Source: Atherinomorus stipes
Taxonomy: Eukaryota > Chordata > Actinopteri > Atheriniformes > Atherinidae
NCBI GenBank assembly: GCA_023101725.1
Contig: JALJCO010008696.1
Coordinates: 62,001-126,000, forward strand
Length of the DNA: 64,000 nucleotides
Direction: 5' to 3'
The notes beneath the pieces are model-generated. The model made no database searches and was not told the DNA's origin. It saw nothing but the letters and a program-made list of their open reading frames with translations. Positions 1 to 23,329 of the stretch are shown here, piece by piece (positions within the stretch are counted from its first letter, which is position 1; every line of letters starts with the position of its first letter). Both the position numbers and the translations under genes were made by a program.

Positions 1-398
1 TTTTGCTTCTCTGCTACAGACTGAGACCTTATCGAGAGCAAAGAAGGAGCTAACTGTTAGCCCCTGGCCGGCATCCAGTCTGGCACATGTCAATCAAAAG
101 GACAGGCCCCTAATTATGTGTAACTTCAAGATTAAATAGCATCTAAACAGATGAGTTTTAAAATAAATTCACCCCCCTCACAGTTGACATGAAGGTTAAC
201 TTGACCTATGAAACCTAAAATGATTTTTTGAACCTGTAAACATGTTTATTTCTGGTGTGAAGTTGGCATTTTTAACATGGGAGTCTGTGGGGATTTGCTC
301 TGTTTTGGAGCCCCTAGTGGATGAAGAAAGAATTACAATGATTAAACTTAACGTCCGGGCTTTACTCTTCTCCAGCGGAGTTTGCCCCCTTGGTTAAA
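1..398 (-). repeat. Miniature element family A, partial copy
   Basis: Reads in the same orientation as the 50264-50962 copy: a GAGACCTTAT...GCAAAGAAGGAGCTAAC block, then the TCACCCCCCTCACAGTTGAC block, ending at GCGGAGTTTGCCCCCTTGG. It is diverged and cut by the window edge. It lies just 3' of the last visible tec exon, in the intron. Confidence 0.75.
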
Positions 399-459
399 AC
401 CCAGGTTAAAGATTGAGATTGTGCCTGTGTCAAAAAGAAAAAAAAAAAGATAGACTAAC

Positions 460-11840
<11,381 letters not shown>

Positions 11841-12107
11841 TCAGACCTAAGGACAGAAACACCGTTAACTTAAAGCAAACATGTATGAAATGTGAGGAAT
11901 GTTGGATGTTCGTATTAGAAAATAATATGGGTGAAGTTTATTGAGGCAAATAAATCTTACGATTGCTGAGTGTACCATTTTCTTTCAGGCAAACTGCTCA
12001 GATTTACCAACAAACTCATCATCTAGAGGCACAGCAGATTCTTGAAGTACATTCAGGTAGTAGAACTCACAAGTAATGGGTGCCAGGCATATCCAGGAAA
12101 TCTACTG

Positions 12108-12739
12108 CAAGTTAAAGACACACAACGTAACTTTTAGACCTTAAAATTAGGGATGCACAGATTGTGAAAGTCTGGGCCGATACCGACACCGATGTTTAAC
12201 ATAACAACTTTGCCAATGGCCAATGTTTTCTATTTTTATTTATTACTTCCTTTGTGGCACAGAAATTTACAAGTCTTTCAGCTCTTCATCAGTCTATCCT
12301 TGAATGAGCACAAATTCAATCAGACCAATTTATGAAACAGAAACAACCTTTAATGTCACTTTGTGGTTGATATTAGTTATAACAAGCTCTTTTCTGAAAA
12401 CTTTTAAAAAACCTGGGACTGATTATCACTAAAAAGAATGCTTCAGTATATTGCCCAACAAAATTGAGTGGTATTAGCCTAATAAACAAAAACATACTCA
12501 ATGAGAAGATTATTTTCATGGCCAAATAAAAAATGTTTGTGGAGCATGTACTGCAAACTGCGTATCGCTGATCTTTGTCTGAAACGGTATAATATTGGCA
12601 CACGACCGCCGCCATCTTCGTTTCTCTACTGAGGAAAGTGCACGGATGCCTTCTACCAGTATCTCCCCCCACCCGCCCAAAAAAAGAGGGGGAAAAAGAG
12701 TTTTTCTTAAGCACAGCTTTGATGACACGTGTAAATCAT

Positions 12740-12773
<34 letters not shown>

Positions 12774-13125
12774 TGTAGGCTATATAATAATCGGCCACTG
12801 CCATCGGCGAATGTCATTTTTATTGGCCGATGGCAGTTAACAAGGCAAACATCGGCCGATACCGATGTCCAGCCGATGCATCGGTGCATCCCTACTTAAA
12901 ATGATGCGTTTCTGACTCGTTTTGATGTCACACCAACATTCATTGTGCACATTTTTGAGCCGTCTCTGCCCAGAGTCGTCCCGGGGCTCAGAAACAGCAG
13001 TATGTAGTTTCCCATCCGGGACGCGGCTGTGATGTTGCAGCCAACTATTGGTTGCAGCACCGCGTCACTTACTAGCAAATGGAAATGAACCAGGTATGAA
13101 CACAACAGGTGTTTTGAATGCGCAT
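12108..13125 (-). repeat. Composite repeat (GCACAACGTAAC family), interrupted by a hAT element
   Basis: TTAAAGACACACAACGTAAC...GACCTTAAAAT on the left resumes after the insertion with GCGTTTCTGACTCGTTTTGATG, CACCAACATTCATTGTGC and ACTATTGGTTGCAG. It matches the reverse complement of 20424-20615 and of the left arm at about 19820-19943. Confidence 0.7.
12148..12894. mobile_element. hAT-type element with exact 8-bp target duplication
   Basis: Ends TAGGGATGCAC and GTGCATCCCTA. It is flanked on both sides by CTTAAAAT (12140-12147 and 12895-12902), an exact 8-base target duplication. Subterminal motifs are of the GCCGATACCGA type. No intact transposase. A (TA)n tract lies at about 12742-12774. 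Confidence 0.9.
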
Positions 13126-14156
13126 CATGTCGGATTCAGAAAAGGAACCCAAGGAAACGAAAAGAAAGAAAGGAAGGGACAGAACAAGAGTCAAGATAAG
13201 ACTGTCTTTTACTGGCTGAAGTGAAGATGGATGCTTGTTTAGCCCAATAGTTTCACCATAAATCTCAGCTTGTCTCTGTGACATATCCATATGGAGGATG
13301 AACAAACAGTACCCTCCATCAAAACCCTTTAAGACAAAGACTTTGGTCGCCCCAGCTAATCATTCCTTCTTAAACAATCAGCATAAAACAAGCATCCATG
13401 ATATCTTCAACAAAGGTTGCAAGAAACTCAGGTGCCATAACAGATTACATGCTACTCTTCACATCTCTTGATCTTGTTATTTTACAATCTAAACTATGAC
13501 AAAAAAGGAGAGGAAAAAGAAAGTTGTATCTGATTCAGTATGCTACCCAGCACCACTTCCAGTGCAGTGACATCCATAACAATGTTACAGAACATGGCAA
13601 TATGTACTTTACATTTACTTATCAGACTCCATCGGCTACTCATCGTCGCTCCAATCAAACTGAATTCACTACTGCTGTGTGCAGGTCTGCAGGCATAAAC
13701 TCTGTCATACAGGCCTCAGGAATATCATACTTTTAACTTTTCTATGCTGTACCATTTTAATAAATTTACACAGCATTTTGCATTCAGTGTAGAGCCTCCT
13801 CCTTAAATTTTGCTTTTTCGCCTGTTAGTCCCTGTGGGTAAAACCATCTACTAAATGACTAAACGTAAATTCCTAGAATCAGGCCCATATAGTGTGACCA
13901 CAGACACAAAGCCCTTCCCACTCAACTCAGCAGCACAAGAAAAAGGAACTTCAACAGAAAAAGTTTCCTAAATATGCTTAATAGACTTGAAAATAACCTT
14001 CTCTGATTCACTGTATTCAGTTTCTGTATTAGCGTTGGTTTTCACATCCTCTTGATCTCAGATTAGCTACAGATATTTAATATTCAAAGCATTTAACAGC
14101 TTTCATTTTGACTGATTTTCAATTCCTGCAACAGAACAGAATTATTTCAATCCTCT

Positions 14157-14690
14157 ATGTCGTCCTCAAAATTATTCATACCCTTCAATTTAAAAAAACA
14201 AAAAACAAAAACGAATTTCACAATATTAATTAAAAAAAACAGTAAACTAAAAAAAAAAATTAATAATAACTAAAAATTTACAAAATTATAATTTAGTGAG
14301 ACAATATATTGCTTTTGAATTATGGTTGAAAATAATAACTTAAAAACAACAACAACAAAAAAACTGTCTCAGACATCTTAGAGCACCCTTCCCAAGAACA
14401 GTGGACCAAAATACCTGTCAACAGGTGTAGAAGTCTTATTGAACATCAGAGAAAACACCTGATTGCAGTGATTGCCTCAAATTGTTGCTCAACAAAATTG
14501 TAGCCTCGGACACCCATAACACTTGTTTACTTGTTTTGTCTTTTGTGTGTTTGTTTTTTATATTTCTGTAGAAGCACAATTCAAAATCAATGTCATGATT
14601 TTCATAGAATTTTCTATTTATTATTAATTTTGTCAATTTCAACTTATTTTACTGACACCACACACCAAAATTAGGCAACAAAAACAGGAC
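14157..14690. repeat. Tc1-like non-autonomous element, second copy
   Basis: Starts GTCGTCCTCAAAATTATTC and continues CATACCCTTCAATT. The central part (GAGAAAACACCTGATTGCAG) and the TTGTCAATTTCAACTTATTT end match 26437-26918. AT-rich; no open transposase. Confidence 0.7.
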
Positions 14691-15352
14691 CAGGTTGATT
14701 TTCCTGAAGCATGTTCTTAAACTGGTGCAGAGCAAATATGTGAGCAAGGGTGCACACATACAGGACTGTGGAAATTATTGCAGCCTTTTTCTGAATGTAT
14801 TTCCGTGAGCGTGTGTAAAGCTTCTTTAGATTGCAGGATGTTTGATTTACGACCCTGGATCTGCTTGTTGTTCCATTGCAGAATCTGCTATGCGGTTTTG
14901 AAACATACAGTATCAGTGAGCTGCACATTGTTGTGTTTCAGTACTTCTAAAATGCATCAACGCTTGTCCGACTGTTAACAGCTGTGTGTGACACGTTTCA
15001 CTTCATCCTCATACATACTTTTAATTAAACAAGATAAATATTTTGTTTTTGTGCACTTCTAATTTTGACAACTTCTGTGCAGAGAATACCCCATGCACTG
15101 GACCTCAGGTTGGGAGCATCAGTGCTAACCTCTGAAATCATAAATTAATACTAATACGGCCGTATTTCCATTGGATGCAACGTTTTTTCCCAAAAGAATT
15201 TTTATTGAGTAATGCAATACAAGCTGTAATGTAAAATGCTTACGATGCTTTGATGTAACAGTCATGCACATTAAAGACCTAACCAATGTTCAAAATATGT
15301 GTGTTCATGCAAGCTAATCAGACCAACAATCGGCACCACCCATCCCTCTCAA

Positions 15353-16373
15353 CTTCATCTATGAACTAGCTTGTGGCTTCACCTATGAACTAACTGGTAG
15401 CTGTGAGTTAGTTTGTAGCTTTATCTATGAACTAGCTTGTGGCTTCATCTATGGACTAACTGGTAGCTGTGAGTTAGCTTGTAGCTTTATCTATGAACTA
15501 GCTTGTGGCTTCATCTATGGACTAACTGGTAGCTGTGAGTTAGCTTGTAGCTTTATCTATAAACTAGCTTTTGGCTTCATCTATGGACTAACTGGTAGCT
15601 GAGTTAGCTTGTAGCTTTATCTATGAACTAGCTTGTAGCTTCATCTATGAACTAACTGGTAGCTGTGAGTTAGTTTGTAGCTTTATCTATGAACTAGCTT
15701 GTAGCTTCATCTATCAACTAACTGGTAGCTGTGAGTTCAGTTTGTAGCTTTATCTATGAACTAGCTTGTAGCTTCATCTATGGAATAACTGGTAGCTGTG
15801 AGTTAGTTTGTAGCTTTATCTATGCACAGTTAGCTTGTGGCTTTATCTATGGACTAACTGGTAGCTGTGAGTTAGCTTGTAGCTTTATCTATGAACTAGC
15901 TTGTGGCTTCATCTATGGACTAACTGGTAGCTGTGAGTTAGCTTGTAGCTTTATCTATAAACTAGCTTGTGGCTTCATCTATGGACTAACTGGTAGCTGA
16001 GTTAGCTTGTAGCTTTATCTATGAACTAGCTTGTAGCTTCATCTATGAACTAACTGGTAGCTGTGAGTTAGTTTGTAGCTTTATCTATGAACTAGCTTGT
16101 AGCTTCATCTATGAACTAACTGGTAGCTGTGAGTTAGTTTGTAGCTTTATCTATGAACTAGCTTGTAGCTTCATCTATGGACTAACTGGTAGCTGTGAGT
16201 TAGCTTGTAGCTTTATCTATGAACTAGCTTGTGGCTTCATCTATGGACTAACTGGTAGCTGTGAGTTAGCTTGTAGCTTTATCTATAAACTAGCTTTTGG
16301 CTTCATCTATGGACTAACTGGTAGCTGAGTTAGCTTGTAGCTTTATCTATGAACTAGCTTGTGGCTTCATCTA
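15353..16373. repeat. 66-bp minisatellite (about 15-16 units)
   Basis: The unit reads TGTGAGTTAGCTTGTAGC / TTTATCTATGAACTAGC / TTGTGGCTTCATCTATGGAC / TAACTGGTAGC. Each unit is itself two related halves. A 2-base-deleted variant (GGTAGCTGAGTTAG) recurs at about 15594, 15992 and 16320. It lies in tec intron 1. Because 66 is a multiple of three, it can read as a 22-residue repeat, which I do not consider a real protein. Confidence 0.95.
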
Positions 16374-16729
16374 CTGTATGAGGATTCACACTAGCTTAAT
16401 TTCAAATGAGAACTCCCTTAATTTTGAACTTTAAGGAGGCACTTCTTTATATAGGCTACCTGAAATACTGTCAACAAGACCAAACTACTCAGTTCAATCA
16501 GCAATCAAACTCTGCAAATAAGTTTTCTATGTCCATAATTCATGGCAACAAATAATAATTATTCTATACAGAAATACCAATGCCACTTTGTTCAAAGTGT
16601 TTAAGACATTGGAAACCTTTCTCTCTCTCTCTCTGTTTCTTAACCAGATGTTTAACTCTGACTGACAGCTGTATTTGGGCCTAATCAAAGACTGTAAAAA
16701 AAGGTACCTAGTATCTGGTCACGTCTGAG

Positions 16730-17110
16730 TAGCGGAGAGTGACCGTCGCCATCTTGCCGTGTCACATGTGTCGTCACTCCCGGAAAATACTAAAATGGGC
16801 AAGCACGGCCTTGGGGCAAATGATTGACAGCAAACGCACTCTGGGCTAAATACTACCTGAGCTAACTCGAAACTAACAAGAGCTAAAAACCACCATTTAG
16901 TACAGTACCTTGCTGTAGACTGAGACCTTACAGAGAGCAAACAAGGAGCTAACTGCTAGCAGGTCGGCATCCGGTCTGTCGTATATCAATCAAAAGGACA
17001 CGCCCCTAATTATGTGTAATTTCAAGATTAAATAACATCAAAACAGATGAGTTATTATTTCTGGGCTTCACTCTTTTCCAGCAGAGTTTTCCCCTTGGGT
17101 CTAATCCAGG
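16730..17110 (-). repeat. Miniature element family A, diverged and deleted copy
   Basis: Carries GTCGCCATCTTGCCGTGTCA, CAAATGATTGACAGC, GAGACCTTAC...GAGCTAACTG and TAATTATGTGTAATTTCAAG, ending TTTTCCCCTTGGG, in the 50264-50962 orientation. The segment around the CCCCCTCACAG block is missing. Confidence 0.75.
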
Positions 17111-17340
17111 CTACTTTTTGCACTTATGGCTCAGTATCACGGGCAAGTATTGTGTGAGACAGATGTGGTCCAGGTGTTGGTTGTTGGCTATGATGATACA
17201 GTTAGTGTTGAAAGGGCCAGAAGTGGTCCAAATTTAAGGAGCTAACCTGAACATATGTAGATGACAGCCCTTTTTTTGTAGGCCACAACTGATGGTCATG
17301 TGGGCTGTTTTGCCAGCCACACGAACATGGAGTCAACCAA

Positions 17341-17372
<32 letters not shown>

Positions 17373-18307
17373 GGCCTCTCTATAAATTGATTTGAGTCTA
17401 ACCACATCCTGTTTCTGAGACTGGACCTTTAACATGCAGGCAGCAAAGATGGAACGTGTTCATGTGCAAAGGTTACAAAACTTAAACTAAATTAATTCAA
17501 GTGAATTAACCACTTTGAATGTTTGGAGAATTTAATTTCTAAAGTGTAAATGATAAGTGTGTAGAATAAGAACCAGCAATAATAAAATATAAAGCGAGTT
17601 TAACAATCAGACAAACCATGCGGTCATGCAGCAGTGTCACCTAATTTGGTTTTTCTTTTCTGTTTGGAAACCAGGCGCTCGGCTTGTAGGCCTATGAGAT
17701 CAGCAGCGCTGTACCTAATCTGAGTTTAAAAATGGACATACCTTGCATTCAATGAGCCAGAAAATGGTCTTTAAGGACCAGAATAGCTTGTTGTCTTGAC
17801 TGAACAGTTTGAGTGTCATGACAGTTCAACCAGCATCATCACCCTTACTGCTGTAACTCTTTATTTCAAAGTCAAGACTCTTTTATTTTCAGATGATCCA
17901 AAACTCTGCAGCTTTACTGAGACCTTTTATCAATCTAACATTACCCCAGCTTTCATGTTACCAAACTGGCTTCAAGGATTCAGGATCTTGTAAAAAACAA
18001 AAAACAACCTCATTTTCATCCATTAAACCTTAAAGAACCTAGCACCAAAATATATAAAAAACATTTTGCTCCTGATACCCCGACCAAGTCTCTAATCACG
18101 GACTGCGATTTGTTCCTCGCTCTCAACTGATAACTTCAGGGAGCTGTTTGCACTAAATGTCGCCGTTGCGGATCGATCCTTCATACGTCCCAATTTGTGT
18201 GAAACAGAGAGCAGCAGCTGGTGCCGCGTGGACCGCCCTGTCCCCATTCATAAATAAATATGCAGATTTGTATAATTACAGTTTTACCATGGTAAAGGTA
18301 TTGGAAA

Positions 18308-19022
18308 AGACCAAGGGGCAAACTCCGCCTCAGAACAGTGAAGCTCGCTTCCTTGTTGCAAATAGTGTAATCCTCCCTTCATCCGCTAGGGGCTGGCTCC
18401 AAGAGCGAGCAAATCCCCATAGACTCCCATGTTAAAAACGCCAACTTCACAGCAGAAATAAACAGGTTTACAGCCTGGTTCAAAAAATCATTTTAGGTTT
18501 ATTAGGTCAAGTTTACCTTCATGTCAACTGTGAGGGGGTGAATTTTTTTATAACTCATTCGTTTAGATGTTATTTATTCTTCAAATTACACATAATTAAG
18601 GGCGTGTCCTTATGATTGACATGCGGCAGACCGGAAGCTCCGCCTGCCGACCGGAGGCTCCTAGTTAGCTCCTTCTTTGCTCTTGATAAGGTCTCAGTTT
18701 GTTACAGAGTCGCACAACGGCGGTGTTTAGTCAGCGAATTGCAAGTCTAAGCATGTCTTACCTTAACCATGCCGCTTAGGAGCCTTATCTTTGTTAGCTC
18801 CTCTTAGTTTCGTGTTAGCTCAGTTAGCGTTTAGCCCACAGTACGTCAGCTGTCAATCATTTGCCCCGCGGCCGCGCTGTGCCCATTTTAGTATTTTCCT
18901 GGAGTGACGACGTACGTGACACGGCAAGATGGCGACGGTAAGACACGCCCACCTGGCTTCACATTTCTCTATTCAGAAGAGACCGGAAGCTACGTCCAGT
19001 AATTATATACAGTCTATGGAAA
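18308..19022 (+). mobile_element. Miniature element family A, near full-length copy (plus)
   Basis: Runs from CAAGGGGCAAACTCCGCC to TATACAGTCTATGG. It is almost identical, inverted, to 50264-50962; the visible differences are a 12-base and an 8-base indel and scattered substitutions. Contains CAAGATGGCGAC at 18925. Confidence 0.85.
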
Positions 19023-19814
19023 AGACTAAGAAAAAGCAATTCATTGAATGTAAAATAGAGATGGTGTCTGAGGTTGAGGCAAGAAGAAACATTTTATTTG
19101 GAAGTCCCTCCTCTGGAATAAGTTATAAAATGCAAACAAACGAGTGGCAGAAGGAGACATCGATCACCTTTAGGATTAGCGGATCAGATTAGAATTAAGA
19201 AATTGAAATGACATGAATGTGCCTCCTATATATCACTGAGACCGTGACCACACACGATGAAGGACTTTGAAATGCTGAAAACAGTTCAGAATGTGGCATT
19301 AGAAAACCAGAAAAGTACTCAGAGAGTGCAGACCTCCGCCAAGCAGCTCTCGCAATGATAAAGAATCCTTCAGAAAATTCCTGGATCCCAGATCTGGATC
19401 GCCACCAAAATTTAATGGGTTCGTCCTGGAGCTGAGACACACGGCTGGTGAAAATTTCAGGTGAATCCGTCCAGTACTTTTCCCGTAAAGTTGCTGACAG
19501 ACAAACTAACCAACGCTACCGAAAATATTACCTCCTTGGTGAAGGTAAAAAGCAAAGAAAAAAAACTAGAAGCCAGCCATCTGCTTAAAGTTTGTTCCCA
19601 CCACTGCTATTCAGGTATCATGAGGTGAACCAGGCCAACGTGCCGCTATATTTGTGAGACGCATTTGCGTGTCACTAAGTAGTTGCACACTTATTCAATG
19701 AAAATGCTTCGGTTCACAAAAGCAAATTCATTTCCAGAAGGTTCCCTGAAAGCTACATCAGTGCAGTCCACAGCTCAGATTCTGTTTGGAAATCTGCTGC
19801 TTTCTTTCCCGAAA

Positions 19815-20615
19815 CCGAAATGCTGCGCGTTCAAAACACCTGCTGTGTTCATACCTGGTTCATGTCCGTACTTGCTAGTAAGTGACGCGGTACACAACCA
19901 ATAGTCGGGCTGCAACGTCACAGCTGCGTCCCGGATGGGAAACTTAAGCCCCATTTCCACCAGTGGGGGGTCGGGTCGGGCCGGATCGGTCCACGTTTTT
20001 TTGCGTCTCCACAGATTAAAACTGGGATGGGTCCCCTTATATCTGACCCAACCCGGCCTACTTTTTTGGTACCCTTCGGTAAGGGTACTGATCTAACCGA
20101 TCTGGACCAAAGAGGTGGCGCTAACACACAGCAATCCGTTGATTCGTTGAAAAATCCGTCACATCCCGCGTGACCCGGCGTAAAAACAAAGCAGGGGCGA
20201 CTCCTTTTGTTTCTGTCACGTGCGGCGCGGTGCTTTGGTTAAAAGGCGTTGCACGGTGATGATGTCACGCGATCACGTAGCAGCGCTATCTGGTTAATAC
20301 TCCGCCTCCGGAGTAAGGGGACAGTTTGCTGTGGGGACGAAACGTGAAATCAACACATCCGTACCAAAACCCACTCGATCCGGCCTGGCCCGACCCAGAC
20401 CCGCAGGTGGAAACGGGGCTTAAGTTTCCCATCTGGGAGGCAGCTGTGACGTTGCAGCCGACTATTGGTTGCGTACCGCATCACTTACTAGCAAACGGAT
20501 ACAAACGTCTCTGGGTAGTGACGGCTCGAAAATGCGCACAATGAATGTTGGTGTGCCATCAAAACGTCAGAAACGCAGATTTTTAAGGTCTAAAAGTTAC
20601 GTTGTGCGTCTTTAA
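19815..20615. mobile_element. Composite element: inverted arms around a TTAA-bounded core
   Basis: The outer arms (19870-19943 and 20424-20497) are inverted copies (CTAGTAAGTGACGCGG, AACCAATAGTCGG, CAACGTCACAGCTGC, GATGGGAAAC). The inner core 19944-20423 starts TTAAGCCCCATTTCCACC and ends GGTGGAAACGGGGCTTAA. The outer repeat is the same family as 12108-13125. Confidence 0.75.
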
Positions 20616-20619
20616 CCTC

Positions 20620-22108
20620 TGACTGATGCAAATGATTTTCTGATGGGACCTTCATGTGATGCTGCCAGTAATAAATCCATTTAGCCATTTTTAATAGGAT
20701 AAAAAAATGTATTCATATTGCAATTAGGCTGATGTTCACAAAACCTGAACAGACTGATATTTGGCTGCTGCATCAAAGTAACATAAAGGTATTGTAGCCA
20801 CAAGTTATTCTACTCAGATAAATACGTATAAAGCATAACTGTAGGTTATATCAACACATGATGGACAAAACTTTCTGAAGTCCTCTTCATAATTTGGATT
20901 TGTTGGACTTACAGTATTGGTGTATCCATACCTTCCCACATGCTACCTTTGCATTTCCTCTCATGTTATCCATGAACACCCAAACCAATAATAATACTAC
21001 TTCCTTGTCACCCCGCTATGATGCTTTTAATGTAAATCACTTTGAATCACCTTGTACATGAATGAGTAGAATAAACCTGCCTTTCCTACATCTGCAAATA
21101 CAGCTTAAGACCCAACCGTTTGGAAATGTTTAACTGGCTGACATTTGGATTTTCAGACTTTGGCTCTGCACTGTTTCACCTTGTTTGCTTTCTTTGATGC
21201 TTTTACCCATCTTTTCCATTTTACTTTATAGTTATGAATATCTTACATGACTATGCATTGCAAAACCTCTGATATACAGAGAGGATTGGGAAAGTTACCA
21301 ACAATAGTTCAGAACACTGGAGAACGTTGACATAAACAACATTCAGAGAAGCTGGGAAGACAAAGAAGACGTCCTAACCTGCTGACGGCTCAACTCCAGC
21401 CTCCAGCAACAACCCGCATTAATTTAATTCATCACAGCATCTTGGTTTAGGATGAAGGTGCCTTTGAGGGTAGTTAACACGGTAGAGTGAGTTATTACTG
21501 AGACATAATAAATCACCAGTTTCTTAATGTTTTACGCATGAAAACGTTGTTTTTAGGCTTAAGATGTCTTCCAAGACTTTTCAATGAGCAACATTGTCGA
21601 CTTTAGTGAAACAGACTGAAATTTGTAAGACAACAATAAACACGCACATGCAGTGATGTTTGTTCACGGCGGAAATCACTGTTTTTTCTTCTACTGCTGT
21701 TTCTGGAAAGTCAGACAGCGACACAACTCTGCACGTCATCGTGATTTATTCCCTCCAAACTTGTGATGCATGTAAATCCTTGTCATGACCAGAATAACAG
21801 CACAGATCAGATGGGAAGTTTAACCCGTAACAAGAGATTTTGCTCATGGAAACATGGCTTTGGTTTATATTATCAGTCCTGGTTAAATCTAAACAGGTAA
21901 GTTTTATCAATGTATCCTGAATATAGCTGAAGAAATTATCCTTCTTTCACTTTTAAACCTAATTTAATCCAGTTATAGCTGAGTTATACAGTAGACCTCA
22001 TAACCGTCCATCCAGCTTCTTTGACTAATCCAGAATCAGGTCTTTACAGGAGCTGTATCCAGCTTTTCAAACGGTCCAAAAGTCAGCCACAGGCATATGA
22101 GCTAAATA
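20620..22108. other. No gene or clear repeat seen (tec intron 1)
   Basis: AT-leaning, non-coding, no long open frame, no recognised element ends. Confidence 0.6.
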
Positions 22109-23310
22109 CATTATAATGCCAAAAGTATTCGCTCACCTGCGTTGACTCGTATATGAGTTTATGTGACATCCCATTACTAATCCATAGGGTTCAGTATGGC
22201 GTTGGTCCACTTTTGCAGCTAGAACAGTTCCAACTCTTCTGTGGAGGCTGTCCACAAGGTTTAGGAGGTGTTTATGGGAATTTTTGACCATTCTTCCAGT
22301 GACGTCACACTGATGTTGGACGAGAAGGCCTGGCTCTCAGTTTCTGCTCTAATTCATCCCAAAGGTGTTCTATGGGGTTGAGGTCAGGACTCTGTGCAGG
22401 CCAGTCCAGATCCTCCACACCAGACTCTGCATCCAGGTCTTTATGGACCTGCTTTGTGGTGCAGTCATGTTGGAGAGGAAGGGGCCAGCTCCAAGCTGTT
22501 CCCACAAAGTTGGGAGCATGGAATTGTCCAAAATGTCTTGTTATGCTGAAGCATTCAGAGTTCCTTTCACTGTTACTAAGGGACCAAGCCCAGCTCCTGA
22601 AAACAACCCCACACCATAATCCCCCCTCCACCAAACTTTATATTTGGCACAATGCATTCAGACAAGCACCGTTGTCCTGGCAACTGCCAAACCCAGACTC
22701 GTCCATCAGATTGCCAGATGGAGAAGCACGATTCCATAGAACACCTCCACTGCTCTACAGTCCAGTGGCGGCTGCTTTCCACCACTGCATCCACGCTTTG
22801 CATTGCACTTGATGTGTGGATGGATGCAGCTGCTCCACCATGGAAACCCATTCCATGAAGCTCTCTGTCACTGTTCTTGAGCTGATCTGAAGGCCACGTG
22901 AAGTTTGGAGGTCTGTAGTGATTGACTCTGCAGAAAGTTGGTGACCTCTTCACACTATGAGCTTCAGCATCTGCTGACCCGCTCCGTCAGTTTACATGGC
23001 CGACCACTTCATGGCTGAGTTGCTGTCGTTCCCAATCACTTCCATTTTCTTATAATACAACTGACAGTTGACTGTGGAATATTTAGGAGGGAGGAAATTT
23101 CATGACTTTTGTTGCACAGGTGGCATCCGATCACAGTTCCACGCTGGAATTCACTGAGCTCCTGAGCGCGATACATTCTTTCACAAATGTTTGTAAAAAC
23201 AGTCTGCATGCCGAGCTGCTTCATTGATACACCTGTGGCCATGGAAGTGATTGGAACACCTGATTCTGATAATTTGGATGGGTGAGCAAATACTTTTGGC
23301 AATAATGCGT
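22109..23310 (-). mobile_element. Tc1-like transposon, inactive
   Basis: Inverted ends ATAATGCCAAAAGTATTCGC and its mirror GGTGAGCAAATACTTTTGGC are typical of fish Tc1 elements. Minus-strand frames encode transposase pieces: a helix-turn-helix part (LLNIPQSTVSCIIRKWK), [13 protein letters not shown], and the DDE-region WPAQSPDLNPIEHLWDELE. Frameshifts split them into at least three frames, so no functional enzyme is expected. Confidence 0.9.
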
Positions 23311-23329
23311 AAGTTCCCCTCGCCACTAC

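Noticed and set aside
15731..16000. Open frame encoding CSFIYELACGFIY-type repeats
   Set aside because: It is a by-product of the 66-bp minisatellite period, with no upstream exon signals and no homology.
22305..23326. Minus-strand transposase frames as intact genes
   Set aside because: They are broken pieces of one inactive Tc1-like element, in at least three frames.
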